In this document: positions 13,639 through 22,705 of the stretch, in pieces
How the letters are laid out: every line of letters starts with the position of its first letter
Numbering within the stretch: the stretch's first letter is position 1
NCBI RefSeq assembly: GCF_923081025.1
Contig: NZ_CAKLPZ010000001.1
Span: 1,674,001-1,738,000 of the forward strand
Direction of reading: 5' to 3'
Length of the DNA stretch: 64,000 nucleotides
DNA from: Neolewinella maritima
GTDB taxonomy: Bacteria; Bacteroidota; Bacteroidia; Chitinophagales; Saprospiraceae
The notes under the pieces: generated by a model
Databases searched by the model: none
Seen by the model: only the letters and a program-made list of their open reading frames with translations
What the model was told of the DNA's origin: nothing
Made by a program: the position numbers and the translations under genes

Positions 13639-16471
13639 TCCGCACCACCATACTGATCAGTAGACCGACCATCATCGAGATCGTACCGAACCAGAACAGG
13701 TTGATGCCAGGAAACTCGATGGCCTGTAGCGTAATGTAGTCCGTGCGATAACTCCTGGGTGCCACCGCAAGGGGGATGGACAGGGCCGTAGTTGGATTTG
13801 CCTGTGCGATACGCAGCGTAGCTTCGTTCGTGTTGGGGTCGATACTCACCAGGTGGGCGTACAGCCCTAGATTGGTGATTTCGTCCCGTACTCCACTGGG
13901 CTGTTTGCCACGGATCAGAAACACGGGTTGCATCTGCTGGCCATCGGCCGTAGAGAGTAGCGCGCTGACCCAGATGTCTTCTTCCTGCGGTTGGAAGTGA
14001 TCGACCTGGGGTTGTGATACGAACCGCTCGAAGGTTAGGACCTGATCACCGACCGTGATCGAACTACCGGGCTCGAGGGTATACTCCTGATAGTCCAGGT
14101 CAGTATCACGGACGAGTAGTTGCTCGAATACGCTCTCGTCGATCTTTATGCGTAGCGACATGTCGTTGATCTGAGCGGGGTAATGGTACAAAAGACCCTC
14201 ACGTAAGATCAGAGCTACGCTAGCTACCGTATCGTGACTTCCGATACCTCCACTGCGGTCGGCGTGTACGCGGGCGCTCAGTCCGATGTCGCCTGGCTCG
14301 GCCGTATAGTCCGGGTGAGTAGGTCGCCGCGAAAAATCCGTCAGTTCGATCCCGTAGGTATAGATGACCGAGCTATTCCGCTGTGGGATCGGTACGGTAT
14401 CGACGAAGGTTGCTCGCTCACCGATATCGAGGGCGAGTACGCGGTACTTGAGGCTATCCTCGGTCTCCTGCCGAATTTTCACACTCTGTTCCTCGGGGGG
14501 TAGGCCCATAATTACGGTGAAAACGTCCTTGTTCCAGTAATGCTTGGTGCTGGGATTCGTGATGGCGATCTTTTCGAAACCTTTGTCGTACAGGACATTA
14601 GGAGCCAGCTGAAACTCTTCTACTACATTCCCGGCCTTATCCATTCGCTGGTAGTCCATGAAGTAGCGTCGGTTAAGGCCCTCGATGGTATCGCTCTTGA
14701 AGGTGACCACGTAATCCTCCATCCCTAGCGGAATATCCTGATAGAGCCGCACGGTGCTGCGGGCTAGCTCTTCGTCTTCGGTCAGTCCTTCCATCAGGAA
14801 CTGGTTCTGACTGACAACTCGTTTGTTTCCGGCGCTGGCCATAATGCCGATCAGCATAAAGCCGAAACCTACGTGGCTGACTACACTGCCGGTAATACGC
14901 GCATCCTTACGGGCAAAAAAGATCAGGTAGTCCAAGTTTGTCCAGATGGCGAACCAGCCGGAGAAGACCAGTAGCTTGTAGGCAATACTAGGGGCCTGGA
15001 TCCAAAGCAAGGTCAAAAAGGTGAGTAGGACCGAGCCGCCGACAGCGATACCGGTGCGCAGGGCAAAGGAGCGGAAGTACTTACCGAAGTTGCGCTCGCG
15101 CCAGCGGAGATACTGCGCACCACCACTCATTAAACCGATGAATATGCCGATCCAGATTTGAAACTTGTTGTGGTGAGCTTCGGGCTCAATTAGGGTCAGA
15201 CCGTCGAAGGCCGGATTGATCCACTCCCGAATGGAGTTATACACGGGCAGGCTGGTGGCCCCCGTGATGAGGATGACCGACATGAACAGCGTCAGGCTGC
15301 CGATAAACATCCAGAACTCCCGACTACTCGTCGCTTCCTCACGCTCCGGAACGGGGATATGATTCCACCGCCAGATCATCAGACCGATGCTCAGCAGAAA
15401 GTAAAATCCAAGGAAGAAGAGTAGTTGCGCCTCCAGGCCCATTTCGGTGAAGGCATGTACACTGGTGTCACCGAGCACCCCTGAACGGGTCAGGAAGGTG
15501 CTGTAGACAATCAGTACGAATGTGCCGAGGTAGAACATGTAAGTCGCCCGGATGCCCTGTCCGGTGGCCTTACTGATCAAATTAGTATGGATGCCCGCCA
15601 CTAGCATGAGCCAGGGAACCAAGCTGGTGTTCTCCACCGGATCCCAAGCCCAGTAACCACCAAAGTTCAGTGCTTCGTACGCCCAGGCCGAGCCCATCAG
15701 GATACCAATGCCGAGAATGCCGGCGCTAAACAGACTCCACCGCAGGCCGGGAGCCAGCCACTCTTTGTGGCGTCCCGTCCACAACCCGGCTACGGCATAA
15801 GCGAATGGTACGACCGTGCTGGCAAAGCCAAGGAATAGGGTAGGGGGGTGAATGGTCATCCAGTAGTTCTGCAGACTGGGGTTAAGCCCATTACCCCGTA
15901 GGAGATCCACGTAGTCGGCTTGCTGAAAGATCGGCGCATTGACAGTTTCCCGCAGCAGGAGGAGGGGGTTAGACCCCAGCTTGATCAGCATATCTCCCAG
16001 GCCAAAGTGGACCCCGAGTAGCATGGACACGATGACCACCTGTACCGAGCAGACCACTGCCATTACGGGCTTCTCCCAACTGCGGGCAGTGACCATCAGC
16101 ACGTAGCCTAGTATGACGTGCCAGAACATCCAGAGTAGGAAGCTACCCTCCTGTCCCTCCCAGAAGGCCGAGAAGATGTAGCGCTGCTGCAACTGCCCGT
16201 CGACGTGGGCCGTCACGTACTCGTACTCATAGTACTGGTTGAGCATAGCAAAGAAAATGCAGCCGATCACGGTAAAGACCGCTGCACCGTGCGCCAGAAA
16301 GCTCAACTGACCGAGCCGTTGCCAGCCGCGACTACGTAGTACTTCCCCACGGGTCTGGGTGGCCATGAAGTAGCTCACCAAACTGAGCAGGGCAGCAAAA
16401 AACGCTACCAGCAGGGCGAAGTGCCCGATGTAACGAGGACCTAGATGCTCGTTGAGGTATTGTACGTCCAT
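13601..16471 (-). CDS. ccmF: Cytochrome c haem lyase CcmF/CcsA family, enlarged
   Basis: A 956-residue polytopic membrane protein of the haem-handling family. The WWD-type motif GGYWAWDPVENTS lies near residue 275, with about a dozen membrane segments in the first 560 residues and one more at the C-terminus (FWFGTISMMVGLLISMVV). CcmF takes haem from CcmE and attaches it to apocytochrome c outside the inner membrane. E. coli CcmF is about 650 residues; here about 350 residues of predicted periplasmic, strand-rich sequence (roughly 575-925) sit between the last two membrane parts. ccmE ends 7 bp upstream on the same strand. The 3' end overlaps the second SSB-like gene. Confidence 0.9.
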   Translation of the reverse strand: MDVQYLNEHLGPRYIGHFALLVAFFAALLSLVSYFMATQTRGEVLRSRGWQRLGQLSFLAHGAAVFTVIGCIFFAMLNQYYEYEYVTAHVDGQLQQRYIFSAFWEGQEGSFLLWMFWHVILGYVLMVTARSWEKPVMAVVCSVQVVIVSMLLGVHFGLGDMLIKLGSNPLLLLRETVNAPIFQQADYVDLLRGNGLNPSLQNYWMTIHPPTLFLGFASTVVPFAYAVAGLWTGRHKEWLAPGLRWSLFSAGILGIGILMGSAWAYEALNFGGYWAWDPVENTSLVPWLMLVAGIHTNLISKATGQGIRATYMFYLGTFVLIVYSTFLTRSGVLGDTSVHAFTEMGLEAQLLFFLGFYFLLSIGLMIWRWNHIPVPEREEATSSREFWMFIGSLTLFMSVILITGATSLPVYNSIREWINPAFDGLTLIEPEAHHNKFQIWIGIFIGLMSGGAQYLRWRERNFGKYFRSFALRTGIAVGGSVLLTFLTLLWIQAPSIAYKLLVFSGWFAIWTNLDYLIFFARKDARITGSVVSHVGFGFMLIGIMASAGNKRVVSQNQFLMEGLTEDEELARSTVRLYQDIPLGMEDYVVTFKSDTIEGLNRRYFMDYQRMDKAGNVVEEFQLAPNVLYDKGFEKIAITNPSTKHYWNKDVFTVIMGLPPEEQSVKIRQETEDSLKYRVLALDIGERATFVDTVPIPQRNSSVIYTYGIELTDFSRRPTHPDYTAEPGDIGLSARVHADRSGGIGSHDTVASVALILREGLLYHYPAQINDMSLRIKIDESVFEQLLVRDTDLDYQEYTLEPGSSITVGDQVLTFERFVSQPQVDHFQPQEEDIWVSALLSTADGQQMQPVFLIRGKQPSGVRDEITNLGLYAHLVSIDPNTNEATLRIAQANPTTALSIPLAVAPRSYRTDYITLQAIEFPGINLFWFGTISMMVGLLISMVVRIRTRVPRRAVQS

Positions 16472-16478
16472 AGGGGGA

Positions 16479-16877
16479 TTAGCTCTCCGTCAAACTCTTA
16501 ATCATCGCCTCATCGTCCTTGTACTTGCTGGGGCATTTCATCTGAATGTCGCTAGCGATGAACCGCTCGTCCTGCATCCGGCCCGTGAGCACGATACTCT
16601 CGCTCATCTCGAAGTCCTGCGGCTTGCCCATAAGCAGAACCACTTCGCGCTCCGCACCACTCAGGTCCTCCAGGAAGAAACTGAAGTAGTTAGGATCGGT
16701 CAGCGGATCGTAAATGGTGGGTTTGTCCTTCACGTAGGTACCCACCAATTGGACCTTGTCTCCGCTTGTAGCGGCCTTTTCGAAGTTGGCGTACTCCGAG
16801 GTAGCATTGCCAGTCTGCCAGAATAGGATCGCGGCGATGACGACCAACATAAGGGCGAGAACGTAGGACTTTTTCAT
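16479..16877 (-). CDS. ccmE: Cytochrome c maturation protein CcmE, cysteine-type haem chaperone
   Basis: A 132-residue membrane-anchored OB-fold protein: one N-terminal helix (YVLALMLVVIAAILFW), then a beta barrel (VQLVGTYVKDKPTIYDP, FSFFLED, IVLTGRMQDERFIASDI). CcmE holds haem covalently before passing it to CcmF, encoded 7 bp downstream. The usual haem-binding histidine is absent: the protein has no histidine at all. It ends in CPSKY (C115-Y119), the CxxxY motif of the cysteine-type CcmE known from Desulfovibrio and archaea. A TACCTTCG promoter-like element lies 40 nt upstream. Confidence 0.93.
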   Translation of the reverse strand: MKKSYVLALMLVVIAAILFWQTGNATSEYANFEKAATSGDKVQLVGTYVKDKPTIYDPLTDPNYFSFFLEDLSGAEREVVLLMGKPQDFEMSESIVLTGRMQDERFIASDIQMKCPSKYKDDEAMIKSLTES

Positions 16878-16917
16878 GACTGTGATTGTGACGGGCGATA
16901 AGGGTAACCTATCAACA

Positions 16918-16925
16918 CGAAGGTA
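16918..16925 (-). promoter_or_regulatory. -7-like promoter element of ccmE-ccmF
   Basis: Minus-strand TACCTTCG, one mismatch from TAnnTTTG, 40 nt upstream of the ccmE ATG, in the divergent region shared with the lectin gene. Confidence 0.45.
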
Positions 16926-17079
16926 GTCCGGTCGTTGTGCGATCCGGTCAACATTGGGTCATAGTGCACGTGTCGTGCACAGGCTAGTGGCCAGGCCCGG
17001 TACAGTCTACTGTAAACTGACGGACAACTATTTACCCACTATCCGTATTTTGTACCAAATCCCTCACAGGCAATTTCTT

Positions 17080-17772
17080 ATGCACCCTGCCGTCCGCTTT
17101 TTGTCGCTTGCCCTTCTCCTGTCGCTGGCACCTGCGCTCGCGGCGCAGAATAGCGTGCAGGAGTTTAGACTCGGCGGTGTGGCCCGCATCCTGAACGAGG
17201 AGTGCATACGCCTCACCCCCGCTACACCCTACGTGACGGGGTCGGCATGGTTTCAGAACCCAATGGACCTGGAATACCCCTTCGAACTGACCGTCGATCT
17301 GGTGCTCGGGGAGAACAACGATCTGGGTGCCGATGGCATCGTCTTTGTGTTCCACCCGACCATGCAGACCGGTTATCGCGGAGAGGGAATGGGTTTTGCC
17401 GGTCTGTATCCCTCCCTGGGTATTGAATTTGACACCTATCAAAACATACACCTCGGTGACCCGGTAGAGGATCACGTCGCGGTGATGGTCCACGGTCAAC
17501 TGCACCACGGCCGTAGCCTGGCCGGACCCACCAGCGTTCCTAATCTGGAGAACGGGGGTAAGCGGCCGCTGACGGTCAGTTGGAGTCCGGGAACTCAGAC
17601 ACTGCAGGTGACCCTGGACGGTGAACTGCGGGCTAGCTACACTGGCGATATAATCGCCAACGTATTCGGTGGAAATAGCAAGGTCTACTGGGGTGCTACG
17701 GCGGCGACCGGACGGAAGATGAACTTCCAGGACGTGTGTATTCGCAAACTGGTGTACGCTCTGGTAGACTAG
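17080..17772 (+). CDS. Secreted L-type lectin-like protein
   Basis: About 230 residues. I chose the ATG at 17080 because it begins a clear signal peptide (VRFLSLALLLSLAPALAAQ); the upstream in-frame ATG at 16954 would bury it. The mature part reads as a legume/L-type lectin sandwich: WFQNPMDLEYPFELTVDL, then the metal-site-like GADGIVFVFHP, SLGIEFDTYQN (the D-N-type ligand loop), DHVAVMVHGQ, and LTVSWSPGTQTLQVTLDGEL. Single-domain L-type lectins of this form are often exported in marine and soil Bacteroidota. No T9SS C-terminal domain is present, so it is probably periplasmic or released. It converges on carB with 14 bp between stops. Confidence 0.75.
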   Translation: MHPAVRFLSLALLLSLAPALAAQNSVQEFRLGGVARILNEECIRLTPATPYVTGSAWFQNPMDLEYPFELTVDLVLGENNDLGADGIVFVFHPTMQTGYRGEGMGFAGLYPSLGIEFDTYQNIHLGDPVEDHVAVMVHGQLHHGRSLAGPTSVPNLENGGKRPLTVSWSPGTQTLQVTLDGELRASYTGDIIANVFGGNSKVYWGATAATGRKMNFQDVCIRKLVYALVD

Positions 17773-17786
17773 TACTACAGAGTTCG

Positions 17787-20621
17787 CTACCGCGTCAGGT
17801 ACACACTGCGGTTACGGTCCAACTCCCGGAAGAACGGATCTGTCATGTCCTTGACGAAGTGGATCGACTCGCCGGTAGACTTCATCTCCGGCCCCAGTTG
17901 CTTATCGACATTCGGGAACTTATTGAAGCTAAAGACGGGTACCTTGATGGCATAGCCGCTGGGCTGCGGATTGATGTCGAAGTCGCTCAGCTTGTGCGTA
18001 CCGAGCATCACCTTGGTAGCGATGTTCAGGTAGGGCACGCGATACGCTTTGGCGATGAAGGGCGTGGTACGACTAGCGCGGGGATTAGCCTCTATGACGT
18101 ACACGGTCTCTTCTCCGGTTTCCTTATCGGTGCGGATGGCAAATTGTACGTTCAGGAGGCCCTTGATCTTGAGGGCGTAGGCGAGCTTTTCGGCGTACTC
18201 CCGCATCTTATTCACCGCATCGACGCTAAGCGAGTACGTGGGCAGCACCGCGGAGGAGTCCCCGGAATGGATGCCCGCAGGCTCGATGTGCTCCATGATC
18301 CCCATGATATGTACTTCCTCTCCGTCACAGATCGCGTCGATCTCGGCTTCCTTGGCACGGTCCAGGAAATGATCTACCAGAACTTCGTCGTCGGGGGCCT
18401 TCTTGAAAATGGACAGTACGTGCCGTTCGAGCTCGGCATCGTTGATCACGATGCGCATGTCCTGACCGCCGAGCACGTAGCTGGGGCGTACCAACACGGG
18501 ATACTTGACACGGTGGGCGACCTCCAGCGCCTGATCGGCATCCTTTGCGGTACCGAAGTTGGGGTAGGGGATGTCGAGTTCTTTGAGCAGTTGGGAGAAA
18601 CGGCCGCGGTCTTCGGCCAGGTCAAGTGCTTCGTAGCTGGAGCCCATCAGTTGGACACCGCGGCGGCTGAGTTCTTCGGCTAACTTGAGCGCCGTCTGAC
18701 CGCCGAGCTGCACGATGATACCCTCTGGTTTCTCCAGTTCAATGATCTCCCAGAGGTGTTCCCAGAAGACGGGTTCGAAGTAGAGTTTGTCGGCCGTATC
18801 GAAATCCGTCGATACCGTTTCCGGGTTGCAATTGACCATGATCGACTCAAAGCCGGCTTCCTGCACTGCTTTAAGTCCGTGTACACAACAGTAGTCGAAC
18901 TCAATGCCTTGTCCGATCCGGTTTGGACCGGAGCCTAAGACGATAATCTTTTTCTTGTCCGTAACGACACTCTCATTTTCCCCATCGAAGGTGGAGTAGA
19001 AGTAGGGGGTGGTGGACTCGAATTCGGCCGCACAGGTGTCGACCATCTTATATACCCGCCGAATACCGAGTTCGTAGCGACGTTTGGTCACGGCTTCCTC
19101 ATTGACGCGCAGTAGGTAGGCGATCTGGATGTCTGAGTAACCGACTTCTTTTAACTCCCGAAAGAATGCTTCGGGCAGGTCTTCCGGCACATTGTACTTA
19201 AGCACTTGGGCATCGTAGTCTACCAGCCGCTTGATCTGATTGATGAACCAGGGATCGATCTTGGTGAGCTTCTGAATGGTCTTGCGGGGTACGCCAAGTC
19301 GTAATGCATCCTTGAGACGGAAGATCCGGTCCTCGCTGACGTTCTCTAGCCGATCCAGAATATCATCCGTTTTGATCCACTCCTTGATGTCGGAGCCTAG
19401 TCCTGCACGGCCGTTTTCCAGTGACTGACAGGCCTTTTGTAGCGCTTCCAAGAAATTGCGGCCGATGCCCATCACCTCACCGACTGACTTCATCTGCAGT
19501 CCCAGCTTGTGGTCCGCTCCGGGAAACTTATTGAAGTTCCAGCGGGGGATCTTGACAATTACGTAATCCAGTGTGGGCTCGAAGTAGGCCGAGGTGGTTT
19601 TGGTGATTTGATTTTTGAGTTCGTCCAGCCGGTAACCTAGCGCGAGTTTGGCGGCAATCTTGGCGATGGGGTAGCCCGTGGCTTTCGAAGCCAATGCGGA
19701 AGAGCGGCTCACCCGGGGGTTGATCTCGATGACGATCAGCTCCTCCGTCTCCGGATTTTGACTAAACTGGATATTACAGCCACCGGCGAAGTTGCCCATC
19801 GACCGCATCGCCAGGATGGCCTGATTGCGCATATCCTGGTAGGCCGTGTCGCTGAGGGTCATAGCCGGTGCGACCGTGATGGAATCGCCGGTATGAATGC
19901 CCATGGGGTCGAAGTTTTCCACGGTACAGATGATGACCACGTTGTCAGCAGCATCCCGCAGCAGCTCCAACTCGAATTCCTTCCAGCCGAGGACAGCCTT
20001 ATCGATGAGCACTTCGTGGGTAGGACTCGCTTCTAACCCCCGCCGTAGCATATCGGGAAATTCATCTGCTTCAAAACAGAAGCCTCCGCCGAAGCCGCCA
20101 AGGGTATAGCTTGGGCGGATCACCAGTGGGTAACCGATCTCCTGAGCAGCCTCCATGCCCTCCAGGAAAGAGTTAGCGATCATAGCCGGAGCGCACTTCA
20201 GGCCGATGGCTTCCATGTGCTTGCGGAACAGCTCACGGTTTTCGGCCAACTCGATGGCTTCCAGGTCTACACCAATGAGCCGAACGTTGTACTTCTCCCA
20301 CAGACCTACTTCACCACACTCGATGGCTAGGTTGAGCGCTGACTGTCCACCCATAGTAGGTAGCACGGCATCGGGCTTGATCTCCTTGAGGATTTGTTCT
20401 ACGCTGTCGATAGTAAGCGGCAGCAAGAATACGTGATCGGCCGTCATCGGATCGGTCATGATCGTAGCCGGATTGGGGTTCAGGATACTTACCTCGATGC
20501 CCTCTTCCCTGAGGCTCCTACTGGCCTGTGTGCCGGAGTAATCGAACTCGCATGCTTGTCCGATAATAATGGGTCCGGAGCCGATGATGAGCACGGAAGA
20601 GATCGAGGTATCCTTAGGCAT
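17787..20621 (-). CDS. carB: Carbamoyl-phosphate synthase large subunit, lacking the C-terminal MGS domain
   Basis: About 944 residues from the ATG at 20621. The open frame continues upstream through the tRNA-Ser gene, which cannot be coding. It has two ATP-grasp halves: the first begins with SVLIIGSGPIIIGQACEFDY and the second with KIIVLGSGPNRIGQGIEFDY (near residue 545); both carry GGQ(S/T)AL(N/K)LA and VIEINPR/VIEANPR. It makes carbamoyl phosphate for pyrimidines and arginine using ammonia from CarA. The protein stops shortly after the second ATP-grasp (FFRELDRNRSVYLTR), about 130 residues short of the E. coli form, so the regulatory MGS domain that binds UMP/ornithine is missing. carA is not in the window. 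Confidence 0.95.
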   Translation of the reverse strand: MPKDTSISSVLIIGSGPIIIGQACEFDYSGTQASRSLREEGIEVSILNPNPATIMTDPMTADHVFLLPLTIDSVEQILKEIKPDAVLPTMGGQSALNLAIECGEVGLWEKYNVRLIGVDLEAIELAENRELFRKHMEAIGLKCAPAMIANSFLEGMEAAQEIGYPLVIRPSYTLGGFGGGFCFEADEFPDMLRRGLEASPTHEVLIDKAVLGWKEFELELLRDAADNVVIICTVENFDPMGIHTGDSITVAPAMTLSDTAYQDMRNQAILAMRSMGNFAGGCNIQFSQNPETEELIVIEINPRVSRSSALASKATGYPIAKIAAKLALGYRLDELKNQITKTTSAYFEPTLDYVIVKIPRWNFNKFPGADHKLGLQMKSVGEVMGIGRNFLEALQKACQSLENGRAGLGSDIKEWIKTDDILDRLENVSEDRIFRLKDALRLGVPRKTIQKLTKIDPWFINQIKRLVDYDAQVLKYNVPEDLPEAFFRELKEVGYSDIQIAYLLRVNEEAVTKRRYELGIRRVYKMVDTCAAEFESTTPYFYSTFDGENESVVTDKKKIIVLGSGPNRIGQGIEFDYCCVHGLKAVQEAGFESIMVNCNPETVSTDFDTADKLYFEPVFWEHLWEIIELEKPEGIIVQLGGQTALKLAEELSRRGVQLMGSSYEALDLAEDRGRFSQLLKELDIPYPNFGTAKDADQALEVAHRVKYPVLVRPSYVLGGQDMRIVINDAELERHVLSIFKKAPDDEVLVDHFLDRAKEAEIDAICDGEEVHIMGIMEHIEPAGIHSGDSSAVLPTYSLSVDAVNKMREYAEKLAYALKIKGLLNVQFAIRTDKETGEETVYVIEANPRASRTTPFIAKAYRVPYLNIATKVMLGTHKLSDFDINPQPSGYAIKVPVFSFNKFPNVDKQLGPEMKSTGESIHFVKDMTDPFFRELDRNRSVYLTR

Positions 20622-20648
20622 AGCGGGAGCGTTTTGGGTAAACTGGCG

Positions 20649-20656
20649 CGAAGGTA
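20649..20656 (-). promoter_or_regulatory. -7-like promoter element of carB
   Basis: Minus-strand TACCTTCG, one mismatch from TAnnTTTG, 27 nt upstream of the carB ATG. It supports transcription starting inside the longer open frame, hence the start at 20621. Confidence 0.5.
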
Positions 20657-20764
20657 GTGGATTGCGACGTAGTCGGATAGCTACGTGCGCCAATGCTCCG
20701 GTGGCTGACCGGGACTCGGTGGGGGAGTGAGCGGGAGCACGTTGCACAGTTGCGGGAGCGCACG

Positions 20765-20772
20765 TACCTTTG
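20765..20772 (+). promoter_or_regulatory. -7 promoter element of tRNA-Ser
   Basis: TACCTTTG, an exact TAnnTTTG match, ends 27 nt before the mature 5' end of tRNA-Ser, leaving a short leader for RNase P removal. Confidence 0.65.
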
Positions 20773-20799
20773 TCGCCGCTTAGCAGCCCACGTTCTTTA

Positions 20800-20884
20800 G
20801 GAGGAATGGCAGAGTGGTTGAATGCACCGGTCTTGAAAACCGACGTGTCGCAAGGCACCGGGGGTTCGAATCCCTCTTCCTCCG
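20800..20884 (+). tRNA. tRNA-Ser (anticodon TGA)
   Basis: An 85-nt class II tRNA with a long variable arm. The acceptor stem GGAGGAA/TTCCTCC is perfectly paired, the discriminator is G73, the anticodon loop CTTGAAA gives TGA (reads UCN codons), and the T-loop is TTCGAAT. CCA is not encoded. It has its own -7 element 27 nt upstream. The gene at 20889 ends 4 bp downstream on the opposite strand. Confidence 0.97.
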
Positions 20885-20888
20885 CCCA

Positions 20889-22403
20889 TTAGCCCCGCCG
20901 CATCCGGATCCGTTTGTACCCCAGTTGGTCCAGAAGCAGGCTCCATAGCAGCTCGAAGGGGATTACCTCCATGTAGTACTCCAGTGTACTTGTTTCCAGC
21001 GAGTAGCGCTTCAGCGCAGTGATGTGCTTTTCCGTGTGGCGTTCCACGGCCGCCCGGTGGTAGCCCTGGGTCGATAACTGTGCCAATGCCTTCAGAAAAT
21101 ACCGCAGCCGCTCGTAGCCCTTACCGTTCAGGTATCGCTGGGCGTATTTGGCTACGGCCTCCAGTGTTAGGGCCGACTTCTGATGCTGCTGACGGATGAC
21201 CTGATCCACCAGTTGAATAATCAGCAGGTGTACGTTGCGGTGACTTTTCTCCGATGAAGCGTGCTCGAACGAATTGATAAAGCGCGCGATGCGGAAGCGT
21301 TGGAAGGTCAGGTCGCCGGCTTCCGGCACAATTTGCTCCATGCTTACCAGCAGGTACAGATAGGCCTCCAGAATCCGGAAGGTCTCCCGGTAATAGCTCA
21401 CCATATTGGATTCCATCACCTCGGTATCCATGCTGTGGTAGATTTCGTAGGCCGTCTGAAACCGTCCAGCACGCAGGGCGAGGATCAGCATCAATTCATA
21501 CACCTTGAAGTAGTTGTGCTCTCCCGCCGACGTCTTATTGAGCATCCGGCGGGCAAAGGTCATCCCGTTGGTGTAATCGTTGATCTGCGCATACGCCATG
21601 GCTAGGTTTGCCTCGAATACCTGGTACATGGTAGGAAGTGCCCGTGGGCGTTGCGCTAGATACCGTAGCGCGGTAGTAGCTACCTCGATCACTGCCGGGT
21701 ACGCACTATCTACCAGGTGGACGTTGAGCTCGAGTAAGTACACCAGGTAAGACACCATAGTGACGTCGTAGGCTTCGATGCAGGGCGCGAACCGTCGATG
21801 GGCTTTGAGCGCCAGTGTCCTGATCTCTTGCTCCGCTGCCTGGGTGTTTCTGAGGTAGAAGAGTTCGTTTACAACGGCCACGATGTCCTGGTACGCCCGG
21901 GAGACGTCCTGATGATGCGCGGCGCGCTCGCGGTAGTACTGGTACTTCTCTGCATCGAACCGTCGGTTGGCGTACTGTCGCCTGAGCATGGTAGCAGATG
22001 TATAGGCTGCTTCTACGAACTCCAGGTCTTCCGCCATCCGGAACGCTTCCTCCAGATAGGGAAGTAGCACCTCACTGGCTATGTGCTTGCGCAGCTGTTT
22101 CGCCACCGTGATCAGCTTCCATACATAGCTGAAGTCTCGGTCCCTGCGGTTGTCCGCCGCGCCCGGACGATGCACCGAAGTGACCGCGTCGAGCAGTCGC
22201 AACTGGAGATCTTCGCGTAGCGCACACAGGGCAGTTGAAGATGGGTCGAGTTCAAAATGGGCGGCAATGGCATCACCGCAGGCGGGATCTGGCCGGTGTA
22301 ATAAGTGGAATAGGTCTACTACATTAGGATCAATACTATCATTCGGCCGCTCGATACTAAAGTCCGGGCCAAGGAGCGCAATCAATTCGCTCAACTCTCG
22401 CAT
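20889..22403 (-). CDS. Unknown helical-repeat protein (504 aa)
   Basis: I do not recognise this protein. It is 504 residues, soluble, with no signal peptide or membrane segment, and looks almost wholly alpha-helical. Paired amphipathic helices rich in Ala, Leu, Tyr and Arg (for example FEANLAMAYAQINDYTNGM and YELMLILALRAGRFQTAYEIY) suggest TPR-like or similar solenoid repeats from about residue 90 to 460. The ends are acidic at the N-terminus and basic at the C-terminus (GYKRIRMRRG). Similar helical-repeat proteins of unknown role are common in Saprospiria-type genomes. It sits alone between tRNA-Ser and an intergenic gap. Confidence 0.72.
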   Translation of the reverse strand: MRELSELIALLGPDFSIERPNDSIDPNVVDLFHLLHRPDPACGDAIAAHFELDPSSTALCALREDLQLRLLDAVTSVHRPGAADNRRDRDFSYVWKLITVAKQLRKHIASEVLLPYLEEAFRMAEDLEFVEAAYTSATMLRRQYANRRFDAEKYQYYRERAAHHQDVSRAYQDIVAVVNELFYLRNTQAAEQEIRTLALKAHRRFAPCIEAYDVTMVSYLVYLLELNVHLVDSAYPAVIEVATTALRYLAQRPRALPTMYQVFEANLAMAYAQINDYTNGMTFARRMLNKTSAGEHNYFKVYELMLILALRAGRFQTAYEIYHSMDTEVMESNMVSYYRETFRILEAYLYLLVSMEQIVPEAGDLTFQRFRIARFINSFEHASSEKSHRNVHLLIIQLVDQVIRQQHQKSALTLEAVAKYAQRYLNGKGYERLRYFLKALAQLSTQGYHRAAVERHTEKHITALKRYSLETSTLEYYMEVIPFELLWSLLLDQLGYKRIRMRRG

Positions 22404-22705
22404 GTGTTATTCAAAGCGCGCCGGTCGCTAACTAGCTGTGCAACAGGCAAAAAACTAAGATAGGAGCTTACGTACTCCTTGGATGTGGGGTGTCTCTGGG
22501 CCTAAAGTACTGCTTGCGATGCAATGTCAATGCGATCTGCAGGACAATCAAGGTAGCATAAGTGACCATACGAGGGGAACAAAGTGCAACATTGGGAATA
22601 AAGCGTACCGTACATGTCTGTATTAGAGATATTGTGATGCTTATTGACGATACGCCTACATTCACACCTGGGTCTACCTTCTCGCCCGCCTCCTGGCAAA
22701 TTTGA
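22404..22705. other. Intergenic region of about 300 bp, no gene supported
   Basis: Between the start of the helical-repeat gene and the end of the alpha/beta hydrolase gene, both minus strand. Minus-strand TATCTTAG near 22460 is a weak -7-like element for the helical-repeat gene. A small stem, GGAG...CTCC, flanks the ACGT core near 22465-22480. Short open frames here have unlikely composition. I see no RNA gene. Confidence 0.5.

Noticed and set aside
17736-18683. 315-codon open frame antisense to the 3' part of carB
   Set aside because: A GC-rich antisense shadow; the CarB ATP-grasp motifs on the minus strand are unmistakable.
20622-20858. N-terminal extension of carB
   Set aside because: It would run through the tRNA-Ser gene and the carB promoter element; conserved CarB sequence begins at the ATG at 20621.
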